A stretch of DNA of 64,000 nt from Diplolepis rosae (GCA_030998225.1 JAPYXD010000754.1:3038001-3102000), one strand, 5' to 3'. Positions 1 to 11,124 are shown, counted from the first letter of the stretch. Numbers and translations are program-made. Notes: a model not told the origin generated them from the sequence alone.

Positions 1-700
1 CCATTTCAAAACGTTTAAAAGCAGCCAGATACATTAAAAAGCAAGGAAATTGGGTTCCACATGAACTCAAGCCGAGAGACGTTGAAAGGCGGTTTTGCAT
101 GTCCGAAATGCTGCTGGAACGCCACAAAAAGAAGTCATTTTTGCATCGGATTGTTACTGGTGATGAAACATGGATCCATTACGACAACCCCAAGCGCAAA
201 AAATCATATGTGAAACCGGGTAAAACCATCAATGGAGAACGCTACCGAATACAATTAATCCGTTTGAAGAGAGCAATAGCCGAAAAACGCCCGGAATATG
301 CGACCAGACACGAGGCAATAATTTTCCATCATCACAACGCTCGGCCCCATGTTGCTATTCCGGTTAAGAACTATTTGGAAAACAGTGGATGGGAAGTTTT
401 ACCCCACCCGCCTTATAGCCTAGACCTTGCCCCTTCTGACTACCATTTTTTCCGGTCGATGCAGAACGCCTTCACTGGAATACGGTTCACATCAGAACAG
501 GGTATCAAAAATTGGCTTGATTCATTCTTGGCCGCCAAGCTGGCGCAGTTCTTTTGGGATGAAATCCACAAATTGCCAAAAAGATGGGAAAAAGTCATAG
601 CTTCAGATGGACAATACTTTGAATAATACTATTGTACATGTTTTTCTTGAATAAACGTTCAAATTTAAAAAAAAAAACCGCACAAATGAAGTTATAGATC
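1..700 (+). mobile_element. mariner element, cecropia-like, 5' part outside window
   Basis: The window opens inside a mariner transposon. Its transposase reading frame is open from base 3, and the 3' end lies near 700, where a run of A is followed by CCGCACAAATGAAGTTATA, which resembles the terminal repeat of cecropia-type mariners. The 5' terminal repeat and the start of the transposase lie left of the window, so the target duplication cannot be checked. Confidence 0.75.
3..626 (+). pseudogene. mariner transposase (C-terminal two thirds), inactivated
   Basis: Encodes the catalytic half of a mariner (Tc1/mariner superfamily, DD34D) transposase, which cuts and joins element ends at TA sites. 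The frame is open from base 3 to the TAA at 624-626, with no internal stop. Seen in order: the linker region (WVPHELKPRDVERRF), the first catalytic Asp in VTGDETWIHYDNPKRKKS, and the third Asp in LAPSDYHFF, ending with the family hallmark ASDGQYFE. Two defects make it inactive. The second catalytic Asp, normally in HDNARPH, is His here (HHNARPH). A block of roughly 40 residues that should carry the WWD segment, between VKPG and TINGERYR, is missing without a frame change. The resemblance to the cecropia subfamily rests on remembered motifs, not an alignment. Confidence 0.85.
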
Positions 701-1424
701 CAATAGCAGACGAAGTGCGCCTGCGCATCAGTGAGTGTGTATTGTCGATGCTTAACAGTGCAATATGCGCGAGTAACTTTTGCATTGCGCGATATATTTT
801 TTTATTATCGCAATTAATCAACGTGGATGCTTCAAGGAAATGAATTTCTTTAAAATATTAGGAATCCCAGAGTGTGACGTAAAAATTTTGGAATGTACGT
901 ATATCAAAATGAACAATTTTTATCCACATAACCTCATTTTTCATTGCTTCTGACAATCGTAACATTATAAATTTATTAATTTTTAATGCTTTTAACCATC
1001 AAAGGGTTATCAGTCGTCTTTTTTAAAAACAATTTTGTGAAGCGTGCTTGAATTTCAATGAACATTATATGGTTTTTATCAAAGTTGTATCTTAAAATTT
1101 CTTTAAGCGGAAATCTAAGACAGGTCTTTATTATAGTATTGAGAATGATTGATTTAATATTCGCATTTGTCAAAGTTGGGCTTGTGTACATCTCTTATTA
1201 GGCTATATCATACAATTTGTTTTCTTTTATCCTCGAAATTATATTTCCTTTGTACGACAAAGGATTTCATTTCCAGACTAAAGGAAATACGTTGACAGTA
1301 AAAGGACAGAATTTGAAACGACAATCATTTAACTGTTAAAAGATTTACTCTGTTGCCAATTTTGAATAGGAAATCCTTTAATAGTGAAAGGAATCATTTG
1401 ACAGTCAGTAGTCTGTTTTTAGAG
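701..1424. other. no gene seen
   Basis: AT-rich sequence with only short chance reading frames. No repeat family shared with the rest of the window was recognised. Confidence 0.5.
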
Positions 1425-1615
1425 TGTAATATGTGAAATACGGAAAAAACGTAAGTATGTAAAATTGTTCACTTTAATAAGGTCTGCAAATTCTGTCAGT
1501 ATAGGTATAGAAATTCGAGCGCAAAGCGCGAGTGTCATGACAAGAATGTGTTCCTTAAGGCTGATAGAGCATTAAGTAAATTGGATTTAACTTTTTATTT
1601 GAATTCAAAAATAAA
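1425..1615 (+). repeat. fragment of the GCGCGAAGCGCG (DINE-like) repeat, internally deleted
   Basis: The first part matches a tandem unit of the repeat at 8577-10170 (GTGAAATACGGAAAAAACG). After about 75 bases it jumps to the distal part with GAGCGCAAAGCGCGAGTGTC and TTCCTTAAGGCTGATAGAGC. This is a decayed copy with an internal deletion. Confidence 0.65.
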
Positions 1616-1663
1616 TTGACCTCCAATGCGTCCAGAGTTGTTGGTTTGTCAGCATAAACCAAT

Positions 1664-1856
1664 TTACTTACAGATCTGAATGTTCATTGAACGATGAAAA
1701 CATTTCTTTGGAAACAAAATTAATCATTATGTTTATAAAAAAATAATAAAAATAAAAATAGATTCGTTTGCCCCGCAGGGGGCAAAAAAATGCACTTTTT
1801 AAAACGCTAGTAGAAAATAGTATTTTGTATCGTTCAATAAACGTTCAGAACTGCAG
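1664..1856. repeat. MITE-A copy, degenerate
   Basis: Has the inverted ends of the MITE-A family: TTCATTGAACGATG near the left end and CGTTCAATAAACGTTCAGAA near the right. The centre differs from other copies and contains TTTGCCCCGCAGGGGGCAA, a stretch with a relative near 50500. The outermost bases are altered and no target duplication is readable. Confidence 0.6.
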
Positions 1857-2757
1857 TCCAAAGTAAAAGAACCGTTAACTAAAATTTTTGATGAAAATAA
1901 GTTTTTTATATCATTAGAATCTTGAAGACATTTTGCATTTAACTGCGCTTAAAGTCTTGAAAAAACGCATTAGTTTTTTTATTCCAGTAATGCAAAGAAC
2001 GAAAAGACCAAGTGAATTAAAAATCGTATTTGGGAAAAAAACTTTAATTAAGGTGGCTTGAGCGTTTGGTGTCGTATGAAGTGAGGGGCACCGTGGGGGC
2101 ACGTGTTACATGAATGCTCATTGCTACTTATTTTTTTAATAATCATATGTATTATAGTAACATCTGAGTAGAAGGGTAAGAAATCGCGGAAATGTCCCCG
2201 GAAAAAAGCGATAGTAAAAAATTATTAGTTTCACCTCGAGGCGATTTCTATATTCTGTACCTTTTTCGCAATTTTCTCTTGATTGAAGTCGTCAACCCTT
2301 CGTTTTTATAATACTAATAGATTCCTCGAAATCGAAAGTATTAGTATATATTTGATTTATGGGGACTTGTGATTTTTCCAGAGTTTCGCCGATTATGACG
2401 AGGAATCCCATAAGACTACGTGTTAAACTGACATTTTTCGGTAGCGATTTTTTCGGCAATGACACCGTCAACCACGGTATTTCTTTTTTCCAAATGAATC
2501 TAGCATATTTTATTAAGATAATCTCTAAGTTTCAGTGCAGTCTGTAATTTTTTTCAAAAACGATCAAGCCACCTTAACACAGATTTTGGAAACGCTTGTA
2601 AATACGTCACAATTAAAGATTCAGGAGAGCTCTTTCGCGGGAAATATTTCGGGACGTGAGCTATTTTACAAAAATGGACGGTTTTTAATAAAAAAGGTTT
2701 TTGGACTTTTTCTCAGTTTCAATCAAAATGCAGTTAACGGTTCTTTTATTTTGGATG
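1857..2757. repeat. imperfect inverted repeat pair enclosing a TTAA element
   Basis: The left arm has AGTAAAAGAACCGTTAACT near 1861 and the right arm its near-perfect complement near 2757. The two lie outside a separate TTAA-flanked element (2052-2573), so an older foldback was probably split by a younger insertion. Element class unknown. Confidence 0.45.
2052..2573. mobile_element. TTAA-flanked foldback element
   Basis: Flanked by TTAA at 2048-2051 and 2574-2577. The termini are inverted: GGTGGCTTGAGCGTTT on the left and the complement GGTGGCTTGATCGTTTT on the right. No transposase frame is present. TTAA duplication is typical of piggyBac and Kolobok elements, so this is probably a non-autonomous derivative of one of them. 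Confidence 0.65.
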
Positions 2758-2759
2758 GC

Positions 2760-3808
2760 AGAGAACTGTAATTGCACATTGAGTTACACGAAAGAATTGT
2801 TTTCGTAAAGCCATTCAAAGATATTTAAATTATTTTGCACAATTATATTATATATTATATGAACCCGAATGCTGTTGTATTATTTATATTTTTTTCCAAA
2901 TTTCTCAAAAAGGAAATGAATTCATAGACTTTTTTTTAAGAAAACGATTTTTTATTTTAACATTTATTTTGTATCTTACATATTTTGGTTAAAAATGGTT
3001 AAATATGAAATTTATCCAATGTGAAATTGCTTACATGTCTGAAGTGACGCAACACAAGGGAACTGTCTTTTTTATGTTTACTTTGAAGAATTTATTCTAA
3101 TGATTATTAACGCGAGATAATAATATTATTAACTAATTTTAAATTGTATATCTTATTAGTAACTATTTCCAGTATTTAGAAATTCTAACCTTTTTTTAAA
3201 CTTTTTTTTTGGTTGCCCGAACTAAAACAGATTATTAAATATATGCCTTATCGTTATTCCCACTGTTTCAATTAAACTGGTTATGTCCATATAAAATATG
3301 TGGAAATTTTAATATAAAATTAAGATTTTTCATATTTACCAGTAGAATGAGCTGCAGATATAAAAGTACAAAGAAATACACTTGTAAGTATCTTCATGTT
3401 TATTACTGTGACTGACTATATTTTTTTTGACTATAGCACAAATATAGGAAGTGAGTTTCTGGAATACGGGTGACCATTATCCACATATATGCGTGTATGT
3501 GTGTCGCAATCGTCTTGTTCAAATTTGTTTTGTTTTCTAATCAAAATACCTATCTTCATTTTTATCTTTAAATTTCGTAACATCACAGTCTTACATCGCT
3601 ATATCTCAGTAACCTTTTACTATTATGTCCTTCGAAGATATCTAGGTAATTTTAATGAATGTTTAATTGAATTTGGTTACAAAGTATGTACAATATCTGT
3701 CGCAAAAGTTCCCAGATAAGATAAAAATCAAGAAAACTGAAAAGCCAAATCAGGTGAGTACGGAGAATGGTTGATAGTTAAAATGCCATTTTTAGTAAAA
3801 GAATCCGT
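2760..3808. other. no gene seen
   Basis: About 1 kb of AT-rich DNA. A consensus donor-like CAG/GTGAGT at 3753 has no long upstream frame to justify an exon. No shared repeat recognised. Confidence 0.45.
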
Positions 3809-4167
3809 TAGTCCCGTGTAGAAATTTTGATAGGGGTCTAGTGGGGCCCCGACGAGTTTGCCCTATCTCTAGTTGGGATCTAGTGTGGAAAACTAGTCAG
3901 GGCCCCGTCGGTAACGTAACGCTTTTGTCGAGGTGGGCCCTACTAGACTTTCTAGTAGGGGTTTAGTGAGGTCAGCCCTTTCACTACCCCACCTACAAAA
4001 AAGAACACCATTAGGGCCCTATTGGACCTCCGCATTGAATTTAAGGGCATCTATCAGCAGAGTCACGTGACCAATCTTGTTCAGGTATCTCTTTGAGAAA
4101 ATAATAAATAAAAACGATTTTCCATACTGAGAGAAAAAGTACAGGGGAAATTCGAGTCAAGACTCTA

Positions 4168-4682
4168 CCAGGGGTGTTAGTTGAAGTTTGCCGGTTTTTT
4201 CAATAAAGAAAATATTTAATTCTCAAGGGAATCTCAAAATTTTTTTATTTAAAGTACTGACCATTGGATTCTACACATTTTGCCCATCTTTCAGGCAAAT
4301 CATGGATACCATTTCAAAAAAACTTTTTCTCTTTCAAGGCAAACCATTCGACGAGCCATTTTTCGACTTCTTCAAAATTGGCGAAGCGCTGCTCTTCGAG
4401 TGAATGTCCCATCGATGCGAAACGGTGATAGTCGGACGGGGCGAGGTCTGGAGAGTACGGCGGGTGCGATACTATTTCCCAATTCAATGTTTTTAATGTG
4501 TTCTTCACCACTTTAGCGGTATGAGGCGGTGCGTTGTCATGTTGTAGGATAACTTTGCCATGTCTTCGGGCCCATTGCGGCCGTTTTTCGATCAACGCAT
4601 GTTTCAAATTGATAATTTGTTGTCGGTAGCGATCCGTATTCACCGTCTCACCAGGTTTTAATAACTCGAAGTACACCACACC
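4168..4682 (-). mobile_element. mariner element fragment, 5'-truncated
   Basis: Starts at 4168 with the terminal repeat CCAGGGGTGTTAGTTGAA, directly after a TA, and runs on the minus strand. Homology stops at about 4682, in the middle of the transposase gene, where tRNA-like DNA follows. It is the same family as the full-length insertion at 15215-16397. Confidence 0.8.
4245..4680 (-). pseudogene. mariner transposase C-terminal fragment
   Basis: Minus-strand catalytic C-terminal part of a DD34D transposase. Reading from 4680: VVYFELLKPGETVNTDR, then the second catalytic Asp in LQHDNAPPH and the third in LAPSDYHRF, separated by exactly 34 residues. A tryptophan codon has become TGA at 4314-4316, after EKKFF. 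In the same frame the remaining 23 codons (NGIHDLPERWAKCVESNGQY and so on) continue to TAA at 4245. The N-terminal DNA-binding domain and the first catalytic Asp are absent because of truncation. The in-frame sequence after the stop shows that this is decay and not a natural end. Confidence 0.85.
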
Positions 4683-4711
4683 ACGCTGGTGTATTATTAA
4701 AAATTATTCTT

Positions 4712-4785
4712 AACGCTCCGGGGGTTCGAACCCTCTCTACTTATAATTAAAGCATTACTAACCTAACGACTAAGCCTCTCGGCTG
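4712..4785 (-). repeat. tRNA-like (SINE-type) fragment
   Basis: On the minus strand, an A-box-like stretch (GGCTTAGTCGTTAGGTTAG, within 4752-4776) lies upstream of a canonical B box, GGGTTCGAACCCCC (4720-4733), at tRNA-like spacing. No good acceptor or anticodon stem could be paired by eye, so a tRNA-derived SINE or a tRNA pseudogene is likelier than a working tRNA. Confidence 0.45.
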
Positions 4786-5284
4786 CGCACGCTTGGAATA
4801 CAAGAAAGAAAATAGCGCTTATAACCTGCAACTACTGCAGGGCCGTGTAAGAAGTGTATGGGACCCGTGTAATCGAGAATTTTTAAATTTTATGCCAATT
4901 TATGATTCTGATTAAAATTTTAAATTATTAAAATCGATTTTATATAAAATAAAATATTTTTGAAATAAACAGATCAAATTTTTGAATTAAAGAACATTAC
5001 ATAATACAAAGATTTATATACATTTTAGAAGTATTAATTTTTATAATTTTATATCAGTGATACTTTATACAGGTTATGATTCCTTTAATTTTTGTTTTCA
5101 AAAGTAAAATCAACGTATGTTCAGAATCTAAAAAATTTGAGTTTTTTCAATTCCAAAAATATGATGAAACTTTTGAAACAAGAAAATTATCGCATAACGA
5201 AATTATGTATTAAAGCTCGCAATAAGTAATTCCAACTAATCAAGTACTATTAAAAAAAATAGTACACTTATTTACTTATCATTA
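4786..5284. other. no gene seen
   Basis: AT-rich filler inside the 3811-6112 element. No motifs recognised. Confidence 0.4.
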
Positions 5285-5503
5285 CACAGAGAAAAATGGA
5301 TGTTTAGAATTAATATCTAGATGTTTAACTATGGGACAGCCATTTTATATGTTTAGTTGTAATATCTAGATATTCAGGTGTAATATCTAAGATGTTAAAA
5401 TATGCAGAGATTAATATCTTGGATATTACAGTTAAACATCTAGATACTACAATTGAACATATAAGATGGCTGTCCCATATTTGAACATCCATTTTTCTCC
5501 GTG
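5285..5503. repeat. palindromic MITE, TA-flanked
   Basis: A 219-bp foldback whose ends read CACAGAGAAAAATGGATGTT on the left and the complement CACGGAGAAAAATGGATGTT on the right. It lies between TA at 5283-5284 and 5504-5505. The arms continue inward (GGGACAGCCAT against ATGGCTGTCCC, and TCTAGATGTTTAACT). Its end type (CACGGAGAAAA) is shared with the hairpin at 40922-41270. Confidence 0.8.
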
Positions 5504-6114
5504 TAGTTTGTTTTTCGAACTACTCTTATGTAGTAACTTCTACCGCTTATCTTTATTATTAAAGCTTCAATTGATTTTACTATTCACCCCATGTTAATTG
5601 AACTACATGTTTAGTTATTGTTATTACCTCGACACAATAAGATACACACACATACACATACGGCTCGCATATGATTATTATAATTACATGCGAATTCGAA
5701 TCAAAATTATGAAAAAGTTTTCTTAAATGTTCTTGCTTCCTCTTAAGTATTGGTCTTATCCAAGACCGTGTTCAGAAAATCTCAATTTTTCTCAGATAAG
5801 ATCAAATTTTAATGGGAATAAAGAATAAAGGTTATGTTGTATCTAATGGAACTAACCTTAACCACAAATATTACAAGTAGGGATTCTCTAGTCGGGGCCC
5901 CGCCAGATACAAATAGATTTTCCATACTTAAGCGAAACAAGGAATTCTTCACTGGAACCGGACAGGGCCCCTATCAGTTTTTTCTGGACTAGAAATACTA
6001 ATCGGGTGCTAACAGGGCCCCTACCAGTTTTTTCTAGATGCGGAAATTCTAGTCCAGGCCCCACTAGAACCCAACTTGAAATAAGGAAAGATAGGGTAAT
6101 TTCTACACGGGGTA

Positions 6115-6380
6115 ACGTTGATAGATGAGCTAGTCAGCTATATTCTGTTCCTTTGAAATCTCGCATCTCTATGTATTACTATAGTAATACGTAGGAGCTT
6201 TTTAACGATACAGAAAATAGTTGATACATTCACTTTTTAGATATCTTTGTTAAGATTATTTCCTTTGAGACACTCGTATGTACATGGCTTTTCAACAGAT
6301 TTTGTTTTTAAATTTTAAATAAAACACACATTTTGGATGAAAGTTCTGTATTTCTTTAATAATATATTTTGAATATGTTA

Positions 6381-6416
<36 letters not shown>

Positions 6417-6477
6417 TGAATTTGAAACTCTACAATTTATGAATGTAAAGTAATGTCGGACAAATGTCCAACACAAG
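6115..6477. repeat. AT-rich spacer with a TA microsatellite
   Basis: No gene. Contains an uninterrupted run of about 13 TA dinucleotides near 6385-6411. Confidence 0.6.
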
Positions 6478-6693
6478 ATGTACTTACAGTTTTGAACGTT
6501 TATTGAACGATAACAAACTTTTTTTTTTCAGAAGAAAATTTATTATTATGTTTATATTCAGGGCCCTTTAAATATACAATCGTTCATGAACAATACACTA
6601 TTTTTTTAATTTTCTGGGACAATAACTAATCATTCAGTTTTCAAAAAAAAATATTTTCCATCGTTCGATGAACGTTCAGAACTGTAAGTACAT
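6478..6693. mobile_element. MITE-A copy with perfect 9-bp target duplication
   Basis: A 216-bp element with inverted ends ATGTACTTACAGTTTTGAAC and, on the right, the complement of GTTCAGAACTGTAAGTACAT. It is flanked by the 9-bp direct repeat CAACACAAG at 6469-6477 and 6694-6702. The interior is AT-rich and non-coding. TIRs with a 9-bp duplication point to a Mutator-like (MULE) origin. Confidence 0.85.
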
Positions 6694-6724
6694 CAACACA
6701 AGCAAGTTTACAGACGTCGATTCT

Positions 6725-6975
6725 TTTGTCGAAATTGTCGATTATATTTTTGCATAATTGCGGCATCGATTGCATAGACTTGATCTTACACGTAGCCCCA
6801 CTAGAAATAGCCTAACGGCGTTAAAGAACACAATCTAGGCGGCCAATTGACTGCAGAATTACGCGAAATTATTCGATTGGGGAATTTCGTTCGCAGTAAA
6901 TTCAATGCTTCAGTGGTTATGTCGCATGTGGCGCCATCCTCTTCAAATCACATTGAAATTCACATCCGTATCATA
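6725..6975 (-). pseudogene. IS630/Tc1-type transposase remnant
   Basis: Minus-strand translation gives FEEDGATCDITTEALNLL, then ISRNSAVNWPPRLCSLTPLG and YF*WGYV*DQVYA. This matches the C-terminal catalytic region of an insect transposase family recalled as QQDGATCHTA, then ISRNGDVNWPPRSCDLTPLD and YFLWGYVKDKVYA. The catalytic Asp of the DGATC motif is kept. The Asp expected in LTPLDYF is Gly. At least three stops interrupt the frame: one just before FEEDG (Trp to TGA), one at YF* (Leu to TAG) and one at GYV* (Lys to TAA). Only the last third of the gene is recognisable. It directly abuts the MITE-A copy at 6478-6693. Confidence 0.75.
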
Positions 6976-7245
6976 AATAATAAGCAAAAAATAAATTTTT
7001 CAGCATGTCCCGATAACGCAATCCATTAATAGTAACAGCGTTTCCAGTCTTATTCTCAAAAAAATACCCTACAATCAATATTTTCAGCTGAACAACCCGG
7101 GGAAACATGTGTTTTTGTTGGTATGTTATTTTCTGAACCAGCAGAATCAAATTTTTCCTTTAAATTCTTAATAGCGGTCTCAGGAGGACAATTATAACAA
7201 CCAATAATATCCGAAATTTTACGATGTGTAGTTTTCACAGATTCT

Positions 7246-7370
7246 GCGCCTTTTTTGAAAATCCGATTTTCGGTACCTGTAGAGGGGGTTGAAACTTTAA
7301 AAGCTGGGTTCAAAATTGCAGTTTCAACCTGCTCTACAGGTACCAAAAATCGGATTTTCAAAAAAGGCGC
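7246..7370. repeat. near-perfect hairpin, 125 bp
   Basis: The arms GCGCCTTTTTTGAAAATCCG and its complement enclose a short loop. Inside the arms, GGTACCTGTAGAG faces CTCTACAGGTACC. Possibly a small foldback MITE. No coding role is apparent. Confidence 0.7.
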
Positions 7371-7399
7371 CATGAAAAATACATTGATACGAAACAAAT

Positions 7400-7975
7400 G
7401 ATGAATTTTTATATTCTTATCATCAATGAAAAGGTATTGATTTTATGTGGAAAATGATTTTCGGAATTTTTATAAAATCTTCACGTTTTGAAAAAACAGT
7501 TTTTACGAAAGTATCTGTCTATCTTTGATTCGTCTGTCCGACGTCTGTGGACACGATTACTTTGATAGAATTATCGGATTGGATTGCGTTTTGGTGCACT
7601 TTTCGAGGGCCCAAAACGAAAGGACAAGTTTATTAACCAGCCTTTTTGACCAATGGTGCCGGATTTGTCCATCAAAAACGTTTTTGTAAAATTAAAAAAT
7701 TCCATGTTCCCGCCAAAATATACGAGATACGGCAGTAATGTTATAAGAATCAAAATTCTTTATTTCAAACAGATCTACGAATTACCTAGTGAGCATTTTT
7801 CCATAGAAGTTATATCTTTTGTATATTAATGAATAATATTATTATAAACAGAAAAACGTGATTTCATTCACATTTACAATATAATAAAATTGACTTGAGT
7901 TTCGGTAACAAAATACATGAAATAAACTTGAATGTATGTGAAGAATATACGACCGAGCGTGCGTCCTTGGGAAAT
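7400..7975 (+). repeat. degenerate copy of the DINE-like repeat
   Basis: Diverged version of the repeat at 8577-10170. It has the ATGAAAAGGTATTGATTTTATG start, GTTTTTACGAAAGTATCTGTC, AGAATTATCGGATTGGATTG and AGGACAAGTTTATTAACCAG. It then jumps to the distal AATTGACTTGAGTTTCGGTA segment. The tandem-unit core is lost. Confidence 0.65.
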
Positions 7976-8249
7976 AATTTTTTAACGTCAACTTTATATA
8001 TAATGATAAGAATTTCTTCACACGAATTATAAATATTTACTTGGTTTTTTATCGTAACATTTATCTTTACCATATTTTTTATTATTTGATCAACAGTAAA
8101 AGACTCATCTGTATATTGTGTTATTCATATTTAAAACATTAATTTATAATACTAACATAATCTAAGTAAATAATTTTTATTACTATTGAATGTGTGCTCA
8201 TTTTGAACATTTAAATAATTAAATAACAGTAAAAGAAATATCTTTATGT

Positions 8250-10170
8250 ACTTTTATACTTATATACTTTTGATTAAATTTTCACAAATTAATTTTATCC
8301 GTGTAAGAAAATAATTAAAATTAAATACTTCTTATAAAGTTACTATGAAAGCTTTTTCATTGATTTATACATACTGAAAATGAAATTATTAATTATCGAA
8401 AAGTTTTACTAATAAATTATTAAAATTTACAATAAGAATTAAAGAAAAGAGACATAAGTATGCAAACGTAGTATAATACATTGAGGTATTATAATTCATT
8501 CATTTTGATACTGCACTGACAAAAACAAAAAGGTGTCACAAAATATAATTTTTATTTGAAACCAATAATAATACTAAAAATCCGCTTGCTTCGCGGGCAC
8601 ATTCTCACCGTGCATCGTTTCATCTCTTTTAATTCCATATTGAAACTAAAGTAAATATTTTAATATAGTAAATGTAAATCAAATTTTCTCAAGATTACTT
8701 CGTCTTTGAGGAATACGTTCTCATCACGACACTCGGGCTCGATGTTTACAATCTAAGACAAGGAACTAAAACTCGTGATTTAAAAGAAAAAATCAGGATT
8801 TCCTGTAATATATATATTTTCGTAATTTCATGATTTCGTATTTTTTCGAATCATATTTTTACATTCTCATCATGGATGAGAAGGTATTGGTTTTATGTGA
8901 AAAATGACTTTCGAAATTTTCATCAAATCTTTACGTTTTGAGACCCCCTGAGTCCGAAAAAAGGGTTTTTACGAAAGTGTCTGTCTGTCTGTCTGTCTAT
9001 CTGTAGGTCGTGTGCGGCATAACTCTCGATAGAATTATCAGATTGAATTGAGCTTTGGTACACTTTATCGGAGCCGAAAAAGTAAGGACAAGTTCGTTAA
9101 CCAGCCACATCCAATTGAGCACTACTTTTGTGTTTTTGAAAATAACTTTTTAAAAAAATCAAAAATTTCAATACTGGTTTTTGATAGTTTTCATAAATCT
9201 CTACAAATTATCCTGATAACATTTTTTGATTAAATCAAAATTAGAAATGTTACAGCATATTCAAATTCGAAAAAAGTCAATATCAAAATTCCATTTTCCA
9301 GTTAAATTATACGAGATACGAAAAAACGTTATGATACAATATTATTTTCTACATAAAGTCCTACAAATTTGAATTGTAAAATTTTTTCATAAAATGCATA
9401 GTTTTCTTTTTAATTCAAAAAAACAATATTAAAAATCCAAAATTCAATTTTTTAACAATAATATTCGAAATTCGAAAAAACGTAAGAATACATAGTTTGT
9501 CGTTTCAAAAAGATCTACAAATTTTGTCTCACACAGTTTCTGATAAAACATATATTTTTCGTTTCAATTAAAAAAAACGATTAAAATTTAAAAATTCCAT
9601 TTTTTAGACAAAATATGTGAGATACAAAAAAAACGTTTAGATGGAAAATTGTTTCCCTAAATGAGGTCTACAAATTCTCATTAAGACATTTCGGGACAGG
9701 AGGTATATTTTATGTTTTGATTTTTAATATTAAAAAAATTCAATTTTTTTCACCAAAATATGTGAGATACGAAATAAGCGTTGTTCTGCAAAATCGTTTC
9801 CTTAAATAAAGTCTACGATTGTTTTTCCTTTTTGAGAGATTTGGAAGAAAATAAATTATTTTAATCATGTAATTTATTAAAAGGTTACTGAAATGTATAC
9901 AGAAAATCGAGCGCGAAGCGCGAGCGCCATGATGAGAATGTGTTCCTTAAGGCTGATAGAGCCTTAAGTAAATTGAATTTCCTGTTTCATTTAAACTGAA
10001 AAAGAAATTTTAGTGAATTTGAGAAAATGAGTAATTTACATCATCTTTAATATTATAAAATTGGTTTGAGCTTCAGTATCAAATTATAATAAATAAACTT
10101 GAATGTATGTGAAGAGCACAAGAACGAGCGCGAAGCGCGCGATGAGAATGTGCCCGCGAAGCGGTCAGAT
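8250..10170 (+). mobile_element. DINE/Helentron-like repeat, full copy (core 8577-10170)
   Basis: The core starts with AATCCGCTTGCTTCGCGGGC and ends with the inverse GCCCGCGAAGCGGTCAGATT. Next comes a constant block with a GTCT microsatellite (8979-9001), then four tandem units of about 150 bp starting near 9288, 9440, 9593 and 9738. Each unit carries a version of ATATGTGAGATACGAAAAAA. The distal part has GAGCGCGAAGCGCGAGCGCC. A second copy in opposite orientation at 29709-31437 shares another 330 bp beyond the 8577 end, down to about 8250. No protein is encoded. Short subterminal inverted repeats plus internal tandem units recall DINE-1/HINE elements. The class assignment is inference. Confidence 0.7.
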
Positions 10171-10228
10171 TTTTTTCTTTGAAGTTGAAACATGATAATT
10201 CTTCCAGCCGCAACTGTTGTAATAATAG

Positions 10229-10830
10229 TATATTATGTGCCTAGGCGCATAATGAGGGTTATTACGCGACGAGCGACAATGCTCGCAGGAGATCGAAGCC
10301 AAGGCGTAGTCTAGGCGTAGCCGAGATGTAGCTGAGGCAATGCCGAGACGAAGCCAAGACAAAGTCATGACGAAGCCGAGGCGCGATCAGTCCTGAGAGC
10401 ATTTTAAACGAGTCTCGTAATTACCCGAATTGTGTGCATTGGCACACAATTCTATTTTATGTGACTTCGGTGCGTAAACGAGTTTTTATGAGTACACTCG
10501 AATCTAATCTGAAAAGGTCAAAATTGCCGTGATTATCGCCTATCTCACTTGACACTTCGCGAATACTTCCGGCCATTTTGATTTTCTCGATCTTGTGTAG
10601 TAGTAGCGTATTGTAATAGACGCATGCGTAATTCAATTGTACAAGGCTTTGTCAGTACGGTGCCAACGCTGTACGAAGAAGAAGAATAAGAAGAAGATTA
10701 CGCTCCGCTGTATCGTAATAGGTGCATGCGCAGTTCAATTTTTACATTACATTCCTCTGTATCGTAATACACAACATTACGCTACTCTCAACCGTAGCGT
10801 GAAAACGCGTTTATGCGCCGGAGGCACATA
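10229..10830. mobile_element. inverted-repeat element with GAAGCCGAGGC minisatellite
   Basis: The ends are inverted: TTATGTGCCTAGGCGCATAA on the left, and TTATGCGCCGGAGGCACATA on the right. From about 10290 to 10385 it carries a degenerate 10-12 bp tandem motif around GAAGCCGAGGC. A hairpin follows (GAATTGTGTGC/GGCACACAATTC, 10428-10453). From 10610 there are three loose copies of TGTATCGTAATAGNYGCATG. GC content is clearly higher than in its neighbours. No protein is encoded. Class unknown. Confidence 0.55.
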
Positions 10831-11124
10831 AAAATTATTATCAAATTTAGAATTTTGTTACGTTGAACACAAACATCTGAATCTCTAGGTTTTTTTTGAG
10901 TCTGTTGATAAAATTTCAGACTACTCCGGACATTTTTGTACGAAAAACAGAGAGTTGATTGTAAAAAATCGATTCATTTTGCCTACTAGGCCACGCGTTC
11001 CGTCGGTTATGGAATCCGAAAAGCCTCAATTACGTTACGATTACTAAAGTCACTAACAAAAATTCTATAGTAGATAGTTCGCATTGAACCAATCGGTAAA
11101 TGATATCGCATAATTTGAATATTT

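Larger units (their letters stand above)
3811..6112. mobile_element. TA-flanked element with GGGCCC-rich ends
   Basis: Bounded by TA at 3809-3810 and 6113-6114. Inverted ends read CCCGTGTAGAAATT on the left and AATTTCTACACGGGG on the right. Inside both ends are clusters of CTAGTSGGGCCCC-like motifs (3830-4020 and 5885-6070). A second member with CCGTGCAGAAATT ends lies at 38748-40126. No coding capacity of its own is seen. The interior contains a truncated mariner, a tRNA-like fragment and a palindromic MITE, so its length is partly due to later insertions. Confidence 0.6.

Noticed and set aside
3750..3760. CAG/GTGAGT splice donor consensus
   Set aside because: No upstream coding frame or acceptor supports an exon, and such a motif is expected by chance in 64 kb.
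4712..4785. Functional tRNA gene
   Set aside because: The B box is good, but no paired acceptor, D and anticodon stems could be drawn.
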